Source of the DNA: Flavobacteriales bacterium
GTDB taxonomy: Bacteria; Bacteroidota; Bacteroidia; Flavobacteriales_D; Sanyastnellaceae
Direction: 5' to 3'
Length of the DNA stretch: 35,824 bases
Assembly: GCA_030828175.1 (NCBI GenBank)
Contig: JAURDB010000010.1
Span: 1 to 35,824 of the forward strand
The position numbers were made by a program, and so were the translations under genes. Positions 16,210-23,869 of the stretch are shown in pieces. Each line of letters opens with the position of its first letter. The stretch's first letter is position 1. The notes beneath the pieces are model-generated. The model was not told where the DNA came from. It saw only the letters and a program-made list of their open reading frames with translations, and did no database searches.

Positions 16210-18603
16210 GAACTTGAAGTTCCAGGTGACGGAAGGAAGAATGGGGAACAGGCTGACTTGATATGCTTGGATGTCCAGCGTTCCTTCTTGGATGTTTCCT
16301 TCGTTTCCGAAATAGATGAAATAGGGGTTCATCCGGTTGTACAGGTTGTACACCGAGAAGACCCACTGTCCGTGCCTGACGCGGCCCTTTTTTGGACGCG
16401 GGGTGTGGGTGGCACCGATGTCCGCGCGGTGGTATGCCGGCATCCGGAATCCGTTGCGGGGCCCGTACACATCGAGCAGGTTTCCATCGAGAAAATACCG
16501 TTGCGATGGCACGGTGATGGCGTTGCCTGTCCCATAGATGAACGTTCCTCCCAGCTTCCAACGGTCGTCCAGCGTGCATTCCAGAACGATGCTCAAATCG
16601 TGCCGCCTGTCGTACCGGGAGGGAAAGGGCAGGCCTCCATTCAGCTCCGCGAACACCCGGTCCGTTCGGCTCCACGTATATCCCAGCCATCCGGTCCATT
16701 GTCCCCTTCTGCGCTTGAGGAAGAATTCGGCACCATAGCTCGTTCCTGAACCAAACACCAGGTTGTTGTCCACGTTGTTCCGGATGTTGTCATCAGGTTG
16801 ACTTCCTTCTGCATAGGCCACCAGGTTGGACAACCATTTGTGGTATACCTCGATGGAGCCCTCCACATTGCGGTCCTTGCCGAAGTCGCGGAACCAACCG
16901 GCAGAAACCTGGGTGCCGTCCTGAGGCCGGACCACGTCCGAGCTGGGCAGCCAGATGTCACCGGGGAGGGAGGTTGGTGACAATGAGGCCAGGTGAATGT
17001 ATTGAAGGTTGCGACCAATGCCGGCCTTGAAGGAGCTGCGCGGACCCGTTGTCAGACGCATGGAGATGCGGGGTTCCAAACCGCCATATGTCGCTACAAT
17101 GTCAGACCGGGAGTAGCGGATTTCTTCTGCCTCGGAGGTAGCCGCCAAGGGGTCAGCATCCTCGGGTGGAATGTACCGGGTGAAGGGCCCCGTCTGCATG
17201 AATCCGCTCCACCGCAGTCCCGCCTTTACACGAAGCGCATCACTGATGTCCCAGGTGTCTTCGAGATATGCCGCCACTTCGTGACTTCGGGTGCGGATGG
17301 CTTCACCGAGGTCGAAATCGACCCCATTGGAGGTGGCGTAAAATTCAGTGGGCAGAAAGGTGTGATAGGTGTATTCGATGCCCGTTCGAACCGTATGCTG
17401 GGGGTTGGGATACAGGGTCAGCCGGGATTTCAGACCCCGGTCATCGATTCCGCTGCGGAAACCAAAAGTGAAGCTGTCCTGTTGGGCCTCGAAGGCAAAG
17501 GAGTAGTCGCTGTAGGTGGCGGTGGTGGTGATGAACGCCTTGTCGCTGATGAGGTGGTTCCAGCGACCCGTTACGGTGGCATTGCCCCATGGGATCCGGC
17601 TCCCGAAGTCAGCGGATTGGGAGCGGAAATCAAACACGTCTTCTCCGAAGTAGCCGCTGAGGTAATATTGATTGCGATCGGAAGCGCGCCAATTCACTTT
17701 GGCATTGAGGTCGTAGAAGAAATATCCCGATCCCGCGAAGGCTCCCTCGGGATTCACGAAGGGGCGCGCCAAAACATCGATGTAGGTTCTTCGGGCGCTG
17801 ATGATGTAGCTGATGGTGTCCTCTACGATAGGGCCCTCCAAGGTCAGGCGGGAACTGATCAGCCCAAGCCCCCCGCTCAAAGTGGTTTCGCGCGCATTGC
17901 CTTCTTTCAGTCCGATGTCCAAAACGGAAGAAATGCGCCCCCCGAACCTCGCTGGCATGGTCCCTTTGGTTACTTCGATGTCCTTGACGGCATCGGGATT
18001 GAAAACGCTGAAAAACCCAAACAGGTGGGAGGCGTTGTATACGACCGCGTCGTCCACAAGGACCAGGTTCTGATCCGGTCCGCCACCGCGAACGTAGAAG
18101 CCGCTGTTTCCTTCGCCCGCGCTTTGGATACCGGGAAGAAACTGGATGACCTTGAGCACATCCACTTCTCCCAAAAGCGCAGGAAGGGATTTGATGGTTT
18201 CCACACCTACCGAGGCTTTTCCCATGTCCGTGCTCTCGGTGTGGGCCGATCGTTCTGCTTCCACCTCTGCCGCAGCCATGGCAACGACGGAAGGTGCCAG
18301 TTCCACATCAAGAACCCGATTTTGGTCCAGATTGAGGGTTTGCCTGACAGGGGTGTAGCCGATGAACGACCAGGTCAAATTCTGGGTTCCGGAGGGCAGG
18401 GAAAGGCTGTAGAAGCCGTACACATTGGTTGAAGTGCCCAAGGTGGTGCCGTCCACGGTCACCGCAGCTCCGAGAATGTACTCACCGGTTTGAGCGTCCA
18501 CCACGCGGCCGCTGATGGTAACGTCTTGCGCTGACGCCGCAAATGAGAGGAAAGTGAGGGGAATGAAAAGCGAAAGGAGCCTTCCGATCTGGGCAGGTGT
18601 CAT
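16207..18603 (-). CDS. TonB-dependent outer-membrane receptor with N-terminal CarboxypepD_reg-like domain
   Basis: 798 residues from ATG 18603. Signal peptide about 8-27 (LLSLFIPLTFLSFAASAQ). The carboxypeptidase-regulatory-like domain follows (ISGRVVDAQTGEYILGAAV to LDVELAP), then the plug (VDVLKVIQFLPGIQSAGEGN, GFYVRGGGPDQNLVLVDD, FFSVFNPDAVKDIEVTKG, PARFGGRISSVLDI), and a barrel to the C-terminal Phe (LPSVTWNFKF). Such receptors import siderophores, cobalamin, glycans or other ligands using TonB energy. No SusD partner, iron gene or polysaccharide enzyme is adjacent, so the ligand is open. The in-frame extension to 18777 is rejected because the -7 element at 18614-18621 lies inside it. Confidence 0.92.
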   Translation of the reverse strand: MTPAQIGRLLSLFIPLTFLSFAASAQDVTISGRVVDAQTGEYILGAAVTVDGTTLGTSTNVYGFYSLSLPSGTQNLTWSFIGYTPVRQTLNLDQNRVLDVELAPSVVAMAAAEVEAERSAHTESTDMGKASVGVETIKSLPALLGEVDVLKVIQFLPGIQSAGEGNSGFYVRGGGPDQNLVLVDDAVVYNASHLFGFFSVFNPDAVKDIEVTKGTMPARFGGRISSVLDIGLKEGNARETTLSGGLGLISSRLTLEGPIVEDTISYIISARRTYIDVLARPFVNPEGAFAGSGYFFYDLNAKVNWRASDRNQYYLSGYFGEDVFDFRSQSADFGSRIPWGNATVTGRWNHLISDKAFITTTATYSDYSFAFEAQQDSFTFGFRSGIDDRGLKSRLTLYPNPQHTVRTGIEYTYHTFLPTEFYATSNGVDFDLGEAIRTRSHEVAAYLEDTWDISDALRVKAGLRWSGFMQTGPFTRYIPPEDADPLAATSEAEEIRYSRSDIVATYGGLEPRISMRLTTGPRSSFKAGIGRNLQYIHLASLSPTSLPGDIWLPSSDVVRPQDGTQVSAGWFRDFGKDRNVEGSIEVYHKWLSNLVAYAEGSQPDDNIRNNVDNNLVFGSGTSYGAEFFLKRRRGQWTGWLGYTWSRTDRVFAELNGGLPFPSRYDRRHDLSIVLECTLDDRWKLGGTFIYGTGNAITVPSQRYFLDGNLLDVYGPRNGFRMPAYHRADIGATHTPRPKKGRVRHGQWVFSVYNLYNRMNPYFIYFGNEGNIQEGTLDIQAYQVSLFPILPSVTWNFKF

Positions 18604-18613
18604 AGCGGTAATA

Positions 18614-18621
18614 CGAAGGTA
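18614..18621 (-). promoter_or_regulatory. -7 element of the TonB receptor gene
   Basis: TACCTTCG on the minus strand, one mismatch from TAnnTTTG, lies ten bases before ATG 18603. It decides against the longer in-frame start. Confidence 0.5.
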
Positions 18622-18645
18622 GAACCGCAGTCGGGCGCTGAGGTT

Positions 18646-18653
18646 TAACTTTT
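18646..18653 (+). promoter_or_regulatory. -7-like element of the solute-binding lipoprotein gene
   Basis: TAACTTTT, one mismatch from TAnnTTTG, lies ten bases before ATG 18664, mirroring the spacing of the divergent receptor promoter 25 bases away. Confidence 0.4.
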
Positions 18654-18663
18654 CGCGAAATCC

Positions 18664-20325
18664 ATGATGAGTCCTCAGGCCATGCACCGCACAACGGGTT
18701 CCATTGGGAATGGAAGGGCTTGGCGGTTGCCGTTCTTGTGCTTCGCCTGTCTCACCATTGCTTGTTCCAGCCCACATGACCGGCAGGAAACGGAGCTGTT
18801 CACCTACAACGCATCAGACGGGGTGCGTTCCCTGGATCCCGGAAAGGCCATGGATTTGGAATCCATCTGGGTGGTCGATCAGCTGTACGAAGGACTGCTC
18901 GAGCTGGACGAGGACATGAACCTGCGTGGGGCACTTGCAGAGAATTGGAGGGTTTCGGAAGACGGATTGAGTTATGCATTCAAGCTGCGGGAAGGAGCCG
19001 TCTTTCACAATGGAGATCCTGTCACAGCACAGGATGTGGCTGCCAGTTTTGAGCGATTGATCGAGCCCTCCTCCGCTTTGCCCGGTCGCTGGGTGCTCGA
19101 TGCGCTGAAGCCCGAGGGTGGAATCGAGGTGGTGGCAGATGACAGCATTCAATTGCACCTGGTCCAGCCCTCTCCGGTGTTCGGTGCCCTGCTGGCGACT
19201 CCGCAGGCTTCCATCTTGAGCCAGGGTGGATGGAAGGGCAAGCCGGACAGGGAAGACCTGGGGAGCGGTCCGTTCACCTTGAGAGGTTGGATTCCGGAAA
19301 CCGCCATGGTTTTGCACCGTTTCCCCGACTACTGGATGAAGGACGACGAGGGGAATGCCTTGCCCATCATCGATGGGGTGCGCGTCGAATTCAATCGGGA
19401 GCCCGGCGCGGAATTTCTCGGGTTCAAGCAAGGGAAATACGATTTTGTTTCGGCCCTGGATCCGGTTTGGGCCATGGCCATGCGCGACAATCAAGGTGAT
19501 TGGAAACCCGAGTGGAAAGGAAGGGTCAATGAATACCGGGTGCCTTACCTCAAAACGGATTACATCGGAATCCTCATGGATTCTGCCGCCATGGAGCGAG
19601 GAGGCTTCGAACTGCCCGAGCGGAAGTTGCGCAAAGCCATGAGCCTCGCCCTGGACAGGGAGGCATTGATCAGGGAACTTCGAGCGGGAGAAGCAACTCC
19701 TGCAGAGGGTTTTGTTCCACCGGGAATGCCCGGTTTCGGCAGTGCAGTGCGCAGGATTCACCCCGATTTGAACTTCGATCCTGAACGCGCCAGGCTAGGG
19801 TTGTCAGAACTGGGAATCGGTGCAGAACCTCCCTTGCGCCGCTTGAAGGGGCTGGTGCTCGGAACCAAACCGGAGATGGCAGATTTGGCAGCTGCCCTTC
19901 AGTTCATGTGGTCGCAATTTGGCGTTGACATTGAAATCGACATTGCGCCCAGTGCGATGGACGCCGAGCGGGTGGCAAAAAGCCAAGTGCCGCTGTTTCG
20001 GAAATCGTGGCTTGCCGATTATCCCGATGCCGAGAACTTCTTGGGTTTGTTCCATCCGAGTCGCTGGTGCCCAGATGGGCCCAATTACACGCATTTCGAG
20101 CAAGAATCTGTAACCCGACTCTTGGACAGTGCCATGGTCCTACCGGCGTCCGACGAGAGAACCGAATTGCTGCGGCAGGCCGAATACGAGGTGTTGGAGG
20201 AGATGCCGGTCATTCCCCTCTGGCACGATGAGGTTGTGCACATTGTTTCCTCGCGCTGGACCCATTGGAGGGTCACGCCCACAAATCGTTTGGACTTGCG
20301 GCATGTCCGGAGGGCTGAGGAGTAA
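18664..20325 (+). CDS. ABC transporter family-5 substrate-binding lipoprotein (peptide/nickel type), orphan
   Basis: 553 residues. A lipoprotein signal peptide ends at LTIAC, so the mature protein would be anchored by that Cys (about residue 34). The family-5 SBP fold is evident: SLDPGKAMDLESIWVVDQLYEGL, ALAENWRVSEDGLSYAFKLREGAVFHNGDPVTAQDV, GSGPFTLRGW, a D-x-Y hinge segment, LRKAMSLALDREAL, GFVPPGMPG, and a C-terminal ADYPDAENFLGLFHPSRW. Members bind oligopeptides, nickel chelates or other small ligands. No permease or ATPase genes lie nearby, so transport is not established. The start could also be ATG 18667 or 18682. It is followed after 11 bases by the ACMSD-like gene, suggesting one operon. 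Confidence 0.88.
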   Translation: MMSPQAMHRTTGSIGNGRAWRLPFLCFACLTIACSSPHDRQETELFTYNASDGVRSLDPGKAMDLESIWVVDQLYEGLLELDEDMNLRGALAENWRVSEDGLSYAFKLREGAVFHNGDPVTAQDVAASFERLIEPSSALPGRWVLDALKPEGGIEVVADDSIQLHLVQPSPVFGALLATPQASILSQGGWKGKPDREDLGSGPFTLRGWIPETAMVLHRFPDYWMKDDEGNALPIIDGVRVEFNREPGAEFLGFKQGKYDFVSALDPVWAMAMRDNQGDWKPEWKGRVNEYRVPYLKTDYIGILMDSAAMERGGFELPERKLRKAMSLALDREALIRELRAGEATPAEGFVPPGMPGFGSAVRRIHPDLNFDPERARLGLSELGIGAEPPLRRLKGLVLGTKPEMADLAAALQFMWSQFGVDIEIDIAPSAMDAERVAKSQVPLFRKSWLADYPDAENFLGLFHPSRWCPDGPNYTHFEQESVTRLLDSAMVLPASDERTELLRQAEYEVLEEMPVIPLWHDEVVHIVSSRWTHWRVTPTNRLDLRHVRRAEE

Positions 20326-20330
20326 ATTGA
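20323..20330 (+). promoter_or_regulatory. -7-like element before the ACMSD-like gene
   Basis: TAAATTGA, fitting TAnnTT, overlaps the preceding TAA stop and lies six bases before ATG 20337. Weak match; it may only reflect the stop codon. Confidence 0.25.
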
Positions 20331-20336
20331 CGCTCG

Positions 20337-21347
20337 ATGCTGAAGATTGATACCCATACCCATATTATGCCCAAGCACCTGCCCGATTGGAGCAGCAAAC
20401 TGGGGTATGGGTCGTTCATACACTTAGAGCACCACCGGGAAGGAGCGGCCAGGATGATGCAGGGAGACCGATTTTTTCGAGAGGTCATGGCCAATTGCTG
20501 GGACCCCGAGCTCCGCATCGAAGAGTATGCCCAGGCTGGCGTTCAGGTCCAGGTGGTGTGCACCATCCCTGTGCTCTTCGCCTATTGGGCCAAAGCCAAG
20601 GACACCCTCGACATCGCTCAATTTCTCAACGATGACATAGCCCGCACGGTGCAGGACCATCCCAGACACTATGTAGGGCTGGCCACCTTGCCCATGCAGG
20701 ATGTGGAATTGAGCATCCGGGAACTCGAACGCTGCAAGGAATTGGGGTTTGCGGGCATTCAAATAGGCTCCAACATCAACGGGTACAACCTTTCAGAGCC
20801 TCGTTTCGAGCCGCTTTGGGAGGCCTGTGACCGTTTGGGCATGGCCATCATGATCCACCCTTGGGACATGATGGGGAAGGAGATGATGACCAAATACTGG
20901 TTGCCTTGGTTGGTAGGCATGCCGGCAGAGACCTCCAGGGCGGCCTGTTCCATGGTGTTCGCGGGGGTTTTCGACCGTCATCCCGGATTGCGCGTGATGT
21001 TCAGCCATGCCTCAGGGGCCTTTTTGGCCACCTTGGGAAGGATTGAGCACGGTTGGCGCTGCCGTCCCGACCTCGTGGCCGTGGACAATCCCAACAACCC
21101 GAGGAATTACTTGGGTAAGTTCTGGGTGGACAGCATTACACACGATGCCCGAATGCTCGAATACGTCTTGGAATTGCAGGGGGCTGAGCGCATCGTCATG
21201 GGCTCCGATTATCCCTTTCCATTGGGAGACCTGGAGTTCGGCAAGTACATCGAAACAGACCTGGATCTGTCCGAGGACCAAAGGGCCTCCATCTTCCATG
21301 GAGCAGCATTGGATTGGCTAAATATGGAAAGGGCGAGGTTCGCATGA
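20337..21347 (+). CDS. Amidohydrolase family, 2-amino-3-carboxymuconate-6-semialdehyde decarboxylase (ACMSD)-like
   Basis: 336 residues, TIM-barrel amidohydrolase. Metal-binding motifs: IDTHTHIMPKHLPDW at the N-terminus (the first two His ligands), MIHPWDMMGKEMM with the third His, FSHASGAF with the active-site His, and GSDYPFPLGD with the catalytic Asp. The SNINGYNLSEPRFEPLW segment and the strongly conserved MTKYWLPWLVGMPAETS fit ACMSD of the kynurenine pathway, which decarboxylates aminocarboxymuconate semialdehyde and steers tryptophan carbon away from NAD. Other kynurenine genes are not in the window. Related decarboxylases of this family act on other aromatics, so the substrate is probable, not certain. 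Confidence 0.88.
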   Translation: MLKIDTHTHIMPKHLPDWSSKLGYGSFIHLEHHREGAARMMQGDRFFREVMANCWDPELRIEEYAQAGVQVQVVCTIPVLFAYWAKAKDTLDIAQFLNDDIARTVQDHPRHYVGLATLPMQDVELSIRELERCKELGFAGIQIGSNINGYNLSEPRFEPLWEACDRLGMAIMIHPWDMMGKEMMTKYWLPWLVGMPAETSRAACSMVFAGVFDRHPGLRVMFSHASGAFLATLGRIEHGWRCRPDLVAVDNPNNPRNYLGKFWVDSITHDARMLEYVLELQGAERIVMGSDYPFPLGDLEFGKYIETDLDLSEDQRASIFHGAALDWLNMERARFA

Positions 21348-21406
21348 ACAGGAAGACCCCCAGGGAATTGCCGTCCGCTGCGCAACCCGATGGGGAAATC
21401 CACCGT

Positions 21407-21414
21407 TATTTTTA
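21407..21414 (+). promoter_or_regulatory. -7-like element of the sigma-factor operon
   Basis: TATTTTTA lies exactly four bases before ATG 21419; the 11-mer TATTTTTAAGG is shared with the region before 12255. The AAGGA that follows also looks like a Shine-Dalgarno core but touches the start codon, too close to serve as one. Confidence 0.45.
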
Positions 21415-21418
21415 AGGA

Positions 21419-22015
21419 ATGGCGTCATCCGAGGAGCTGATGGTTTTGATCGAAGGGTGCAAGGCACAAAAGCCAGCAGCCCAACGCTTGATGTACGCCC
21501 GTTTCAGTGGCCAACTCTTTGCCACTGCCATACGCCACACGAACAGCCGGGAGGATGCGGAGGATGTACTTCAAGACAGTTTCGTCAAAATCTTCAAGCA
21601 CATCAAGAGTTACCGCGAAGACTTCTCTTTTGAGGGGTGGATGAGGCGCATTGTCGTCAATACCGCCATTACCCATTATCGAAAGAACCAGAAGCACAGC
21701 AGACACCAGGAAATCGAAAGTGTCCCCGCGACCCCTCAGGACATGGAGAACAAAGTGGATCCTGAATTCACGGCAGATGAGCTGGAGTTTGCCATCGCGC
21801 AGCTTCCGCTGGGTTATCGCACCGTGTTCTGCATGTATGTGATCGAAGGCTTCAAACACCAGGAAATCGCCGAACAGTTGGGAGTGGATGTGAATACATC
21901 CAAGAGCCAATTGAGCCGGGCACGGAAATATTTGCAACGTGTGCTTGCAACCCTTTCGGCCCGAGCGCAGTCCATACCAAGCACAGCCTCCGGAGACGCA
22001 GGTTCAGCAAGATGA
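21419..22015 (+). CDS. ECF-type RNA polymerase sigma factor
   Basis: 198 residues with the two ECF regions. Region 2 at about 25-95: SREDAEDVLQDSFVKIFKHI for core binding and FEGWMRRIVVNTAITHYRK for -10 recognition. Region 4 at about 125-180: ELEFAIAQLPLGYRTVFCMYVIEGFKHQEIAEQLGV with its helix-turn-helix and SQLSRARKYLQ. ECF factors switch on envelope, stress or transport genes. The next gene overlaps its stop (ATGA) and encodes a single-span membrane protein, the usual place for an anti-sigma factor. The ATG at 21419 is supported by the -7-like box. Confidence 0.92.
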   Translation: MASSEELMVLIEGCKAQKPAAQRLMYARFSGQLFATAIRHTNSREDAEDVLQDSFVKIFKHIKSYREDFSFEGWMRRIVVNTAITHYRKNQKHSRHQEIESVPATPQDMENKVDPEFTADELEFAIAQLPLGYRTVFCMYVIEGFKHQEIAEQLGVDVNTSKSQLSRARKYLQRVLATLSARAQSIPSTASGDAGSAR

Positions 22016-22722
22016 AAGAAAACGATACTCATACCGAATGGACGGATGCGGATTTCGATGCGCGTTGCAAGTCGCTGCTCGAAAATCGGTCCGTTGTCGC
22101 ACCCAAGCCCCGAGCCGACATGTTCGCCACAGACGCTCGGAAATGGAGCCGTTGGATGGCGGCAGCCTTGTTGCTGTCGGCTGGGGTCGGAATCACAGTG
22201 ACCTACAACGCGGGAAACCGGGTTGATCCGCAGGCCATACCGCAAAAAGCGATTGAAGTCTCGACCGACATTCCTGTCGAGAATGGGATTTCATTGCCAA
22301 GGGAGAATGCGGCATCCAATGTTGCCTTGCCCGTTGAAGACCAGCCCGTTTGGGCCGAGCCCGCAGCGGCAGCTGCACAGACGGAGGATGTGGCATCCCC
22401 CCGCGAAATGGCGGAGTCCACAGTGGTCCAACCCGGCGAAAGTGGGGAGGCCCATTCAGCGGTGGGCAGAGAAGAGCCCACGGAAGTTGCGGGTGAGCAG
22501 GTGCCTCCCGTTGACAATCATGGCCTGACCGAGGTGGAAACAGAGGAGGTGACAGAGCCAGCAACTGAGGTGGTGGAAGAGCAGTCCCTGCCGGACACAT
22601 CTTTGCCCACAGAGGTGAATTCGGCGGAATCGAGCGAAAAGGAAGTCAAGTCAGAATCGGATGCCGATGCGCCCATTCTGAAATTGCCTTTGACTGTGAA
22701 ACCGGGAGGAGGACATCGTTGA
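22012..22722 (+). CDS. Single-span membrane protein with acidic periplasmic tail, candidate anti-sigma factor
   Basis: 236 residues. An N-terminal cytoplasmic part of about 46 residues (TDADFDARCKSLLENR) precedes one membrane span, about 47-66 (WMAAALLLSAGVGITVTYNA). The rest is a low-complexity tail rich in Glu, Pro, Val and Thr, with VETEEVTEPATEVVEEQ as the densest part. No anti-sigma zinc motif is present, and no catalytic motif is visible. Start overlap with the sigma gene and single-span topology argue for a membrane-bound regulator of that sigma factor; the sequence itself does not prove it. Confidence 0.75.
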   Translation: MKENDTHTEWTDADFDARCKSLLENRSVVAPKPRADMFATDARKWSRWMAAALLLSAGVGITVTYNAGNRVDPQAIPQKAIEVSTDIPVENGISLPRENAASNVALPVEDQPVWAEPAAAAAQTEDVASPREMAESTVVQPGESGEAHSAVGREEPTEVAGEQVPPVDNHGLTEVETEEVTEPATEVVEEQSLPDTSLPTEVNSAESSEKEVKSESDADAPILKLPLTVKPGGGHR

Positions 22723-22723
22723 G

Positions 22724-23689
22724 ATGTCAATGAACCGGTCTGCGATTCACAAAAGAGTAGGAAGGAAAAGGTGCGGCCTGTGCACCTCCTTTTTGCCCGC
22801 AATCATTTGCACATACGGACGGCTGATTTTGACAGGCATGCTGCTTGCATGTTCCTCTGCTTCGTTCGGAGCCATGGTCCTCTCTGACACCATCACAGTG
22901 GATGGGATTCCATTGCAGCTTGAGCTGGATATCATGGAGGTTACCCCCCCTCGGCCTCCCGCAAACAAGGGGAAGGGCAAGACGATTCGAGGCCGGAACA
23001 TGCCGGATGTCGTGGTCGGCGTCGGATGGGGGGCGATGATGCGGCCCACAAGTGCACAGGGGCCCACCTTGGATGCCTTCCTTCAGCGCGGTTTGCGCCC
23101 GGTGTCGGGTGCGAACTTGGCCCTGGAGTGGCGGCAGGAGCGCATGTTCCTTCGGGTGAACGTAGCCGGCGATGTCATGAAGGAGTGGGCTTTTGATGCG
23201 CGCTTCCTCGAGGACAGTTTGTATGAGGTGGAGCCGGATGGAAGCGGTGGATTGGAACAGCGCATTTTCAGGACCTATGATTTGGGCATCGAGATCGATA
23301 CGCTTTCTCTGCCCACTTCCGCACATCGGGTGACCTCGGGCGTGGTGGGCATCAGCTTGGGAGGGATTCGCAGCGGCCCGAGAAGCGGGCAAGAACTGTT
23401 TCGTTGGTGGGCGGGTTTTCATTGGAGAGCAGCCAGGGGGTCGAGGACACCATCGCAGATCAACCGCATGATTCCGGATGGATTGCCATCTCCAGCCGGT
23501 GTGGAAGGGGAGCAACGCAATGATTGGGAACCCAACCAATCAAGCGGGTGGGGTGTGCAGGCCGGCTTGTCAAAGAATTGGGCCAATGGGCCGCTCTACC
23601 TGCGTCTCATTGGGCAATGGACGGCAGGTGACCAAGGCCGCTGGTCCTGCATGGCAGGCCTGGGATGGCGGTTGCGAAGTCGCGATTGA
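22724..23689 (+). CDS. Exported protein of unknown function, possibly outer-membrane barrel, third gene of the sigma operon
   Basis: 321 residues, beginning one base after the previous stop. The N-terminal about 45 residues include a hydrophobic stretch (LILTGMLLACSSASFGA) that can be read as a signal peptide with a cut after SFGA or as a lipoprotein signal at LLAC. From about residue 95 the sequence alternates polar and hydrophobic residues, with Gly and aromatic residues at strand ends (VVVGVGWGAMM, LYLRLIGQWTAGD, WSCMAGLGWRLR), consistent with a small barrel. I do not recognise a named family. In this phylum ECF sigma genes are often followed by membrane protein and beta-barrel genes, so it may be an envelope sensor or target. 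ATG 22730 is an alternative start. Confidence 0.7.
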   Translation: MSMNRSAIHKRVGRKRCGLCTSFLPAIICTYGRLILTGMLLACSSASFGAMVLSDTITVDGIPLQLELDIMEVTPPRPPANKGKGKTIRGRNMPDVVVGVGWGAMMRPTSAQGPTLDAFLQRGLRPVSGANLALEWRQERMFLRVNVAGDVMKEWAFDARFLEDSLYEVEPDGSGGLEQRIFRTYDLGIEIDTLSLPTSAHRVTSGVVGISLGGIRSGPRSGQELFRWWAGFHWRAARGSRTPSQINRMIPDGLPSPAGVEGEQRNDWEPNQSSGWGVQAGLSKNWANGPLYLRLIGQWTAGDQGRWSCMAGLGWRLRSRD

Positions 23690-23729
23690 CACCTATTGGG
23701 AACTGTGCAAACAACATTTTTGGACCCTC

Positions 23730-23769
23730 GTGCGTCTTATTACTGCAGGCCTGAGACGCCTGCGCGCAC
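23730..23769 (+). other. Structured element downstream of the sigma operon
   Basis: GCAGGC (23745-23750) pairs with GCCTGC (23758-23763) around a 7-base loop, and outside it GTGCG (23730-23734) pairs with CGCAC (23765-23769) across an internal bulge of ten bases on one side. Together with the terminator that follows, it makes a two-domain structured 3' region. It may be an mRNA 3' end or a small RNA; no known family is recognised. Confidence 0.4.
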
Positions 23770-23806
23770 AGCGAGAAGATTTGGTTCAAGTTGTTTTGGT
23801 TAAGGT

Positions 23807-23834
23807 GAAGGAGCTCCGAACGCGGGGCTCCTTC
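23807..23834 (+). terminator. Stem-loop terminator of the sigma operon
   Basis: GAAGGAGC (23807-23814) pairs with GCTCCTTC (23827-23834); three more inner pairs and one G-U extend the stem to 12 bp with loop AACG. The following TCATTTATAT is only moderately T-rich. It lies between the sigma operon and the next promoter at 23858, which fits a terminator. Confidence 0.6.
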
Positions 23835-23857
23835 TCATTTATATGGGCATGATTGGT

Positions 23858-23865
23858 TATTTTGC
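23858..23865 (+). promoter_or_regulatory. -7-like element deciding the start of the T9SS cargo gene
   Basis: TATTTTGC is followed by four bases and ATG 23870. The same 8-mer with the same spacing precedes the GTG start at 32104. It supports ATG 23870 over ATG 23843 or 23900. Confidence 0.45.
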
Positions 23866-23869
23866 CGTC

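Noticed and set aside
16993-18432. A 479-codon open frame on the plus strand
   Set aside because: It is antisense to the TonB receptor and has no family motif.
21344-21415. A 23-codon frame starting in ATGA overlap with the ACMSD-like stop
   Set aside because: No conserved feature; its TAA is part of the -7-like box of the sigma gene. Probably chance, though a leader peptide cannot be excluded.
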